Shown: positions 58,380 to 64,000 of the stretch, one piece after another | Layout of the letters: each line of letters begins with the position of its first letter | How positions within the stretch are numbered: the stretch's first letter is position 1 | Assembly: GCF_046614695.1 (NCBI RefSeq) | Contig: NZ_JBKKHQ010000007.1 | Location: 62,001-126,000 of the forward strand | Source of the DNA: Pokkaliibacter sp046614695 | GTDB taxonomy: Bacteria; Pseudomonadota; Gammaproteobacteria; Pseudomonadales; Balneatricaceae | Length of the DNA stretch: 64,000 nt | Direction: 5' to 3' | Translations under genes and position numbers: made by a program | Notes under the pieces: model-generated | What the model was told of the DNA's origin: nothing | The model's database searches: none | Seen by the model: the letters and a program-made list of their open reading frames with translations, nothing else

Positions 58380-59468
58380 TCAGGAGTGGGGCTTGAGCAG
58401 TACTTTGATGGAGTCGATGGAGTTGGCCAGGGCAAAGGCATCTTCCCAGTGAGACAGTGGGAAGTTATGGGTGACGATGCCTTTGGAGGTGACCAGTCCA
58501 CGGTGCAGCAGATCAATGGCGACAGGGTAGGTGTAGGGGCCAAGGTGCGCGCCGCGTACATCCAGCTCCTTGCGATCACCGATGATCGACCAGTCCGCGC
58601 TGGTTTCTGCGCCAAATACCGAGAACTCGACAAAGCGGCCAAGCTTGCGGATCAGATCCAGCCCCTGGGTGACGCCAATGGGCGCGCCGGTGGTTTCGAT
58701 ATACACATCGCAGCCGTAGCCGTCGGTCAGGCTATTGATGATGGCTTTGGCATCCTGCTCGCGTGGGTTAATGACCACATCCGCCCCGTAGGACAGCGCC
58801 AGTTCAAGACGCTCTGGCACCAGATCAATCACCACCAGTTTTTTCGGGGTTTTCAGGTGGGCGACCTGCACCATGCACAAGCCCAGCGGACCTGCACCGG
58901 CAATAACCACCACATCATCCAGCTGAATATCGCCCCGGTTCACTGTGTGAATGGCGCAGGATAAAGGCTCAACAATGGCGGCATCTTCCACCGGCATGCT
59001 CTTGGGAATCTTATGCACAATGGCGTTGGCCGGAATGCGCATGTACTCGGCCATGCCGCCATCGGCGACTTCGCGCTGGAAGCCGAAAATGTTGTGGACT
59101 TCGCACATCCAGTATTTGCCGCTGCGACAGAAACGGCACTTCTCGCAAGGCACGATCTGTTCGGCAATCACCCGGTCATCCATGGCGACATTAAAGTGCT
59201 CAGCGGCACCTTCACCGATGGACACCACATGGCCGAAAAACTCATGGCCAGCGATTACCGGCGGCTTGACCCAGCTGTCCTGGCCGTCGCCGCCCCAGAA
59301 CATCTTGGCGCCACTGTGGCATTTGCAGTCACTGGCGCAGATGCCGCAGGCATCAATACGAATCACCAGTTCGCGCGGGCCTGCCGTTGGGGTGGCGACA
59401 CGCTGCAGGCGGTAATCCTTGGGACCGTGACAGACCACGGCTTCCATATCAGGGCCTAGAATTTTCAT
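58380..59468 (-). CDS. Zinc-dependent polyol dehydrogenase (erythritol/L-threitol dehydrogenase-like)
   Basis: A 362-aa medium-chain dehydrogenase starting at ATG 59468, six bases after AAGGAG. Catalytic zinc ligands are in GICASDCKCHSG, AGHEFFGHVV and the EPLSC region. The structural zinc is bound by CEKCRFCRSGKYWMC, and the NAD-binding motif is AGAGPLGLCMVQ. The opening MEAVVCHGPKDYRL, the IVPCEKCRFC stretch and the ELDVRGAHLGPY ending closely recall the tetritol dehydrogenase EltD of mycobacteria. Sorbitol/xylitol dehydrogenase is an alternative. Confidence 0.85.
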   Translation of the reverse strand: MKILGPDMEAVVCHGPKDYRLQRVATPTAGPRELVIRIDACGICASDCKCHSGAKMFWGGDGQDSWVKPPVIAGHEFFGHVVSIGEGAAEHFNVAMDDRVIAEQIVPCEKCRFCRSGKYWMCEVHNIFGFQREVADGGMAEYMRIPANAIVHKIPKSMPVEDAAIVEPLSCAIHTVNRGDIQLDDVVVIAGAGPLGLCMVQVAHLKTPKKLVVIDLVPERLELALSYGADVVINPREQDAKAIINSLTDGYGCDVYIETTGAPIGVTQGLDLIRKLGRFVEFSVFGAETSADWSIIGDRKELDVRGAHLGPYTYPVAIDLLHRGLVTSKGIVTHNFPLSHWEDAFALANSIDSIKVLLKPHS

Positions 59469-59599
59469 CACACTCTCCTTCAGGTTGAGACGGCTTTTTT
59501 GGGCAAGCCGCTCCCGGATGAGGCGGCGGGCGTCTCACCGGATAGGTCAGGGTTCAGGTATCAGGTTGTGGCCTCCCCGTGAGAGGAGGCCGTGCTGTG

Positions 59600-60604
59600 T
59601 CAGCGGCTGCGGCGGCGTTCGCGGCTGATGTAAATCGCCAGCAGGATGATGCCGCCTTTGATCACGTTCTGAACGTAGGGCGAAACGCCCATCATGTTCA
59701 GGCCGTTATTGAGTACGCCAAGGAGCATCGCACCGATCAGGGTGCCAAGAATCGCCCCGCGACCTCCGGCAATAGCGGCGCCGCCCATGACGACTGCGGC
59801 GATGGCATCAAGCTCAAAGCCTTCACCAGCGTTGGGTTGACCACTCATCAGGCGCGAGGTCAGAACCATCCCGGCAATGGAGGCGGTCAGGCCACTGATC
59901 GCATAGACCAGTAACTTGTAGCGGGAGACTTTTACGCCGCTTAAGCGGGCGGCTTCCTCATTACCGCCGATGGCGTAGATGTAGCGCCCCATCGGGGTTT
60001 TGGTGAGGACGACCCAGGCCACCAGATACACCAGCAGCATCACCAGAATCGGTGTTTGCAGGCCGAAGACCTCGCCACGACCCAGAAAGCTGAAGTCTTT
60101 GGGTAAACCTGAGAGCGGGTAGCCGCCGGTGTAAATCAGTGCCAGACCTCGGGCAATACCCATCGTCGCCAGAGTGACGATGATCGGTGGCAGCCGACCA
60201 ATGGCGATGCAGATGCCGTTCACCATGCCGAAAAAGAAGCCGACCAGCATTCCGACCAGAATCGCCAGAGAAGGCGGCAGGCCTTGCAGCATCATGCCCG
60301 CCGTCACGGTGCCGGAGAGGGCCATTACCGCCCCGACGGAGAGATCAATCCCGCCGGTCAGAATGGCGCAGGTCATGCCTACCGCGATGATGGCGTTAAT
60401 GGAGACTTGCCGGCCAATATTGCTGAGGTTGGAGCCGGTCAGAAAGTTATCGTTTACGAACATCATCACCACGCAAATGGCGATCAGGCCGATCAGCGGA
60501 TAGAACGCCGGGGAATGCTCGAATTTACGCCAAAGGCTGGTGTTACGGTGTTTTTGAACGCCTGTCTCGGATGGCAGGGTGTTCGCTGAAACGTTATTCG
60601 CCAT
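59600..60604 (-). CDS. CUT2-family sugar/polyol ABC permease (RbsC-like)
   Basis: A 334-aa inner-membrane permease with 8-10 helices. It has the RbsC-type signature GMTCAILTGGIDLSVGAVMALSGT and GYIYAIGGNEEAARLSGV, and ends in the basic RERRRSR. Its ATG overlaps the ATPase stop by 11 bp and has GGGGGAG upstream. It forms the channel of the importer together with the ATPase and binding protein encoded upstream. Confidence 0.93.
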   Translation of the reverse strand: MANNVSANTLPSETGVQKHRNTSLWRKFEHSPAFYPLIGLIAICVVMMFVNDNFLTGSNLSNIGRQVSINAIIAVGMTCAILTGGIDLSVGAVMALSGTVTAGMMLQGLPPSLAILVGMLVGFFFGMVNGICIAIGRLPPIIVTLATMGIARGLALIYTGGYPLSGLPKDFSFLGRGEVFGLQTPILVMLLVYLVAWVVLTKTPMGRYIYAIGGNEEAARLSGVKVSRYKLLVYAISGLTASIAGMVLTSRLMSGQPNAGEGFELDAIAAVVMGGAAIAGGRGAILGTLIGAMLLGVLNNGLNMMGVSPYVQNVIKGGIILLAIYISRERRRSR

Positions 60605-62105
60605 AGTGTGCTCCCCCCGTGGCGTGCAGCATGATGTCGTTAGCCGTTATCGCATCGCCGGTCAGGGTGGCGACGATGGCGCCCTGACAGAAGACCGCGA
60701 CCCGGTCACACATGCCGATGACTTCCGGCAGCTCGGATGAAATCATGATGATGCTGTAACCCTGCTCGGTGAGGGCGCGCATCAGCTGGTAAATCTCGGC
60801 CTTGGCCCCGACATCAATGCCGCGGGTAGGCTCATCAAAAATCAGGATGCGGCATTGATGGTTGAGCCAGCGGGCGATGACCACCTTTTGCTGATTGCCG
60901 CCACTCAGGTTGACGACCTTGGTATCGTCGTCCGGCGCTTTGATGGTGACTTTCTTCATCAGCGACACCACATCGTCATGCTCGCGTTGTTCGCTGATCA
61001 GGCCGTGACCGCCGGTATACTTGCCAAGATTGTTGATGACGATATTGCTGCGGATGCTGAAATCCGTGATAAGTCCCTGGGTTTTGCGGCTTTCCGGCAG
61101 CAGGCCAATCCCCAGTTTGAGTGCATCGGACGGCGTTTTCAGCGCCACCGGCTGGCCGTTGAGATACACCTCTTTGTGGGCTGCAGGCATGGCTCCCATC
61201 AGCCCCAGCGCCAGTTCGGTCCGGCCGGAACCGACCAGTCCGGCAAAGCCCAGAATCTCGCCGCGGTGCAGGGAAAAGGCATTGGTATGGCTGTCTTTTG
61301 CCAGCTGCAGCGCCTTGACGTCCAGCACGACCTCGGGGTCAGCAGGACGCTCGGGGATGGGCGGGAAGCTTTGTTCAAGCCTTCGTCCCACCATCATTTC
61401 CACCAGCGCATCAACATCGGTCTCACTGACATTGGCGAAACCGGCGTTGGAGCCATCGCGCAGCACGCTGATGCGATCACAGACGGCGAAAATCTCCTCC
61501 AGGTGGTGGGAGATAAAAATCATCGCCACGCCCTGGCGCTTTAAATCCCGCATGATGCAGAACAAGTGTTCGGCTTCTGCCGGGGTCAGGGTGGCGGTGG
61601 GTTCATCCAGAATAAGAATGCGTGCATCCAGCGCCAGCGCCTTGGCAATTTCGACAAACTGCTGCTCGGCAACACTGAGGCTGGCCACAGGCAGATGCAG
61701 ATCGATATCGACATTCAGGCGGGCGAAGATGGCCTCGGTGCGCTTGAGCATCTGCGCCCGGCTCAGTAGCCCCATGCCGTTGGTCAGCTCGCGGCCAAGG
61801 AAGATATTTTCCACCGCATCAAGGTAGGGGATCAGGCTGAATTCCTGAAAGATAATACCGACACCGGCGGCGATGGCATCGTTATAACCGGCAAAACTCA
61901 TGGGTTTGCCGTTAATGGCGATGGTGCCGTCATCGGGCTGATAGATGCCGGAGAGAATTTTCATCAGCGTGGATTTGCCCGCGCCGTTCTCGCCCAGCAG
62001 GGCATGAATTTCGCCTTCGCATACTTCAAGGTTGATTCCGGACAGCGCTTTTACGCCGGGGAAACTCTTGCTGATGCGTTCAAGCTTGAGAGTTGTGGCC
62101 GTCAT
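60594..62105 (-). CDS. CUT2-family ABC ATPase (RbsA-like, two nucleotide-binding domains)
   Basis: A 503-aa tandem ATPase. The first domain is canonical (LLGENGAGKSTLMKILSG; LSVAEQQFVEIAKAL; LILDEPTATL). The second has the degenerate Walker A GLVGSGRTEL with LSGGNQQKVVIARWL and LIFDEPTRGIDVGAK, the usual asymmetry of RbsA/XylG proteins. It energises uptake of the operon's sugar or polyol. Confidence 0.94.
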   Translation of the reverse strand: MTATTLKLERISKSFPGVKALSGINLEVCEGEIHALLGENGAGKSTLMKILSGIYQPDDGTIAINGKPMSFAGYNDAIAAGVGIIFQEFSLIPYLDAVENIFLGRELTNGMGLLSRAQMLKRTEAIFARLNVDIDLHLPVASLSVAEQQFVEIAKALALDARILILDEPTATLTPAEAEHLFCIMRDLKRQGVAMIFISHHLEEIFAVCDRISVLRDGSNAGFANVSETDVDALVEMMVGRRLEQSFPPIPERPADPEVVLDVKALQLAKDSHTNAFSLHRGEILGFAGLVGSGRTELALGLMGAMPAAHKEVYLNGQPVALKTPSDALKLGIGLLPESRKTQGLITDFSIRSNIVINNLGKYTGGHGLISEQREHDDVVSLMKKVTIKAPDDDTKVVNLSGGNQQKVVIARWLNHQCRILIFDEPTRGIDVGAKAEIYQLMRALTEQGYSIIMISSELPEVIGMCDRVAVFCQGAIVATLTGDAITANDIMLHATGGAHYGE

Positions 62106-62193
62106 GGTCTGACCTCTACCGCTTCAGTGAATCGCGCTGAAATGTCCTCGCTAGTCAACTGACGCAGCGAGGACGCCTTTCGGGTAACAGGAC

Positions 62194-63114
62194 TTACCAG
62201 CTGAAAGTTTTCGCACCTTCACGGTCGATCAGAGTCACATCCACGGGCACGGCTTTGGGCACGTTGGCGCCCCATTTTTTCGCCAGCGCCATGGCCAGAC
62301 CAATGCGTACCTGATCACGCGGGTACTGGGCCGAGGTGGCAATAAAGTGGGAGTCAGGCTGCTGAATGGCCTTGATGGCTTCGGGCGCACCATCAACGCT
62401 GACCAGTTTGATGTCCTTGCCGCTGGCATCAATGGCGGCCAGTGCGCCCATGGAGCCTGTGTCATTCACACTGAAAATGCCTTTCAGATCGGCGTTGGCT
62501 TCGATCATGTTCTCGGTCACGCTCAGTGCCTGGTCACGCTCCTGCTTGCCGTTCTGGACGCTGACAATCTTGATGTCCGGGTATTTCCCCAGGGCATCCT
62601 TACAACCACGCACACGCTCAAGAATCGGCACGACGGGGATGCCATCCAGAATCGCCACGTTGCCTTTCTCACCGATATTTTTCGCCAGATACTGACACGC
62701 CATCACACCGGCATCGTAGTTACGTGAGCCGACGAAAGAGTCAATCGGGCCTTCGGCCTGGGCATCGACTGCCACGGTGATCACGCCTGCTTCATGGGCG
62801 GTCATCACCGCAGACTGCACGCCAACGGAATCGGTGGGGTTGATCAGCAGGACGTCAATGCCGCGCTGAACGACATCTTCGATATCACTGAGCTGCTTGG
62901 AAACGTCATGGTGGGCATCAGTCACGATCACCTCGGCGCCGATGGATTTCGCCGCATCCTCCAGGGACTGCTTCATCACCACGAAGTAGGGGTTGTTCAG
63001 CTCCTGAAATGACATGGCGATTTTCAGCGGGTCGGCATGGGCGGTGGCCGCCAGTGCCATGGAACAGGTGATAGCGGTTGCCAGCCCTTTAAGAGCAGGT
63101 TTCATAGTGCGCAT
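62194..63114 (-). CDS. Periplasmic sugar/polyol-binding protein (RbsB-like)
   Basis: A 306-aa type I periplasmic-binding protein. The signal peptide ends near residue 27 (ATAITCSMALAATAHA), and the mature start DPLKIAMSFQELNNPYFVVMK is typical of RbsB-type proteins. EVIVTDAHHDVSKQLSDIED, LLINPTDSVGVQSAV, VGSRNYDAGVMAC and IFSVNDTGSMGALAAI follow. ATG 63114 has AAAGGA at 8 nt. It is the promoter-proximal gene of the operon. Binding residues do not by themselves identify the ligand. Confidence 0.92.
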   Translation of the reverse strand: MRTMKPALKGLATAITCSMALAATAHADPLKIAMSFQELNNPYFVVMKQSLEDAAKSIGAEVIVTDAHHDVSKQLSDIEDVVQRGIDVLLINPTDSVGVQSAVMTAHEAGVITVAVDAQAEGPIDSFVGSRNYDAGVMACQYLAKNIGEKGNVAILDGIPVVPILERVRGCKDALGKYPDIKIVSVQNGKQERDQALSVTENMIEANADLKGIFSVNDTGSMGALAAIDASGKDIKLVSVDGAPEAIKAIQQPDSHFIATSAQYPRDQVRIGLAMALAKKWGANVPKAVPVDVTLIDREGAKTFSW

Positions 63115-63165
63115 AGTGTTGTCCTTTAATTGTTTTTGTAGGTCTGCACTGCTTGTTATATTCGA

Positions 63166-63183
63166 GATGTTATCGTTAACATT
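63166..63183. promoter_or_regulatory. LacI-family operator, proximal to the ABC operon
   Basis: GATGTTATCGTTAACATT is an 18-bp near-palindrome (ATGTTA-TCG-TTAACAT core) about 52 bp upstream of the binding-protein start. It shares 13 consecutive bases with the operator before lacI. Confidence 0.72.
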
Positions 63184-63322
63184 TTTGAGCCAAAGGATAG
63201 GGTTTATCTCTTAGGCTTCCCCGGCTCTGGCAAGGTAACTGCCTTCGCTGTGGAAACTGATTGGCCTTACTCCTCTCTGATTCGCCTGGGTTGAAAGCTG
63301 TTTTCAGCGTGGTGTCTTTAAA

Positions 63323-63340
63323 AATGTTAACGATGTCATT
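63323..63340. promoter_or_regulatory. LacI-family operator, distal
   Basis: AATGTTAACGATGTCATT has the same ATGTTA half-site and central CG as the proximal site (read on the opposite strand), and probably serves as an auxiliary operator. Confidence 0.6.
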
Positions 63341-63764
63341 TACGTTAGCAAAGGTTTTTAGCAGAAGAAAAGCCCTATTTTTAACCAATCGACTAAAGTC
63401 TAGTGAGAAGATGCTGCCATGCTGCTTGGCAACATGTCAGAGAATGTGGCTAACCCATTGAGAAGCTGCAATAAAGCGAAATAAAGGCCGCTTCGGAGCG
63501 CTGCAAAAGCGAAACTGTGACTGTGGATATCATTGTCATTTCGATCAGCCGGCAAAGGCCTGGCTTCTTTCCCTGAAAGAGCCATGTCTCCGTGAAAAAC
63601 TTATGGCTTCGCGAAAAATCTGTGATCGGCGCGCTCTTGCAACGCGGCACCGTCGCTCTAACACGTTCGGACGATGGCTAAATAAAACCGGATTCCAGCA
63701 CATAGAGCGTCCGCAGTCTCAGGCGTAACCTTCAGGCTTCACTCTTCAACTGTGGAGCTATCCC

Positions 63765-64000
63765 ATGAAAACCGTTCTGATTACGGGCTGTTCTTCGGGT
63801 TTTGGTCTGGAAACTGCCAAACTGTTTCTGGCGCGTGGCTGGCAGGTGATTGCCACCATGCGCTCGCCGGATGAGTCTCTGCTTCCTGCCTCGGAAAACC
63901 TGCGGGTGCTACCGCTGGATGTGACCAACGCAGAGAGTATTGCTGCGCTAGTCGAGCAGGCCGGTGAGGTGGATGTTCTGGTCAACAATGCCGGGATTGG
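63765..64000 (+). CDS. SDR-family oxidoreductase, N-terminal part (cut by window edge)
   Basis: The first 78 residues of a classical short-chain dehydrogenase: VLITGCSSGFGLETAKLF (dinucleotide-binding TGxxxGxG), LPLDVTNAES (Asp of the adenine pocket) and DVLVNNAGIG (NNAG). GGAG lies 7 nt before ATG 63765. The TGCSSGFG variant is common in retinol-dehydrogenase-like or YusZ-like SDRs. The catalytic Ser-Tyr-Lys lies outside the window, so substrate and family subgroup are open. Confidence 0.88.
   Translation, partial: MKTVLITGCSSGFGLETAKLFLARGWQVIATMRSPDESLLPASENLRVLPLDVTNAESIAALVEQAGEVDVLVNNAGI

Larger units (their letters stand above)
63115..63764. promoter_or_regulatory. Control region of the ABC operon and of the following SDR gene
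   Basis: About 650 bp without a supported gene. The half nearest the ABC operon holds two LacI-type palindromes (63166-63183 and 63323-63340), 157 bp apart centre to centre, a spacing that would permit looping. The half nearest the SDR gene shows nothing distinctive apart from its GGAG at 63754-63757. Confidence 0.6.

Noticed and set aside
63400..63650. Short minus-strand frames of 61-66 codons upstream of the last SDR gene
   Set aside because: No start signals, no protein-like pattern, and they overlap each other in different frames.
1..64000. CRISPR arrays, tRNA or rRNA genes, complete insertion sequences
   Set aside because: None seen on either strand. The integration site at 49.3 kb is the guaA 3' end, not a tRNA gene.

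Overview
The window is chromosomal DNA from a gammaproteobacterium, most like the Pseudomonas/Oceanospirillales side of the class. The clues are the lptD-surA-pdxA-rsmA-apaG-apaH cluster divergent from amgK-murU (the Pseudomonas-type cell-wall recycling route), a PilU twitching ATPase, a fused SecDF, guaB-guaA beside xseA, and BaeSR-, NemA- and AmaB-like proteins. I cannot name the species. Most of the window is compact, moderately high-GC core genome. The exception is about 49.4-54.5 kb, which is visibly richer in A+T and gene-poor.

Layout. 0-8 kb (minus): lptD-surA-pdxA-rsmA-apaG-apaH-glpE-cca, a tightly packed outer-membrane biogenesis and housekeeping operon, cut by the window edge inside cca. 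8-13.9 kb (plus): amgK-murU-djlA, an EamA exporter, a lipoprotein, a ChaC-like cyclotransferase and small genes. 14-18 kb (minus): BaeSR-like two-component system, then an arsR-nemA operon. 18.3-24.8 kb: fused SecDF with a small partner, a GNAT enzyme, and an MFS/thioredoxin/DUF2938 group divergent from a TetR regulator. 24.9-29.4 kb: three different photolyase/cryptochrome genes in a row. 29.5-34.2 kb: two zinc-ribbon membrane paralogues, a Cys-rich lipoprotein, a metallophosphoesterase and pilU. 34.3-37.9 kb: TPP riboswitch plus thiBPQ thiamine uptake. 38-43.8 kb: EAL protein, LysR/ALDH7 divergent pair, GntR-DUF1989 pair. 44-49.4 kb: xseA, tag, guaB, guaA. 49.3-53.7 kb: remnant of an integrative element in the 3' end of guaA. 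54.6-63.4 kb: LacI regulator and a CUT2 sugar/polyol ABC operon with kinase and two dehydrogenases. The window ends inside another SDR gene.

Main discoveries. (1) Two nearly identical small-RNA genes, 27 kb apart on the minus strand (about 16367-16482 and 43835-43953). Each has a Fur-box-like sequence overlapping a TTGACA promoter, a shared stretch of about 30 nt, and a strong intrinsic terminator. They look like a duplicated, iron-repressed PrrF/RyhB-type sRNA pair. (2) The 3' end of guaA carries a small decayed integrative element. It has the guaA terminal sequence at one end, a frameshifted scrap of a tyrosine integrase next to it, one large intact YobI-like P-loop ATPase (1203 aa, two membrane segments) as the only cargo, and a diverged copy of the guaA terminal sequence 4.3 kb away. 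(3) Three similar palindromes, one before lacI and two before the ABC operon, link the regulator to its likely regulon.
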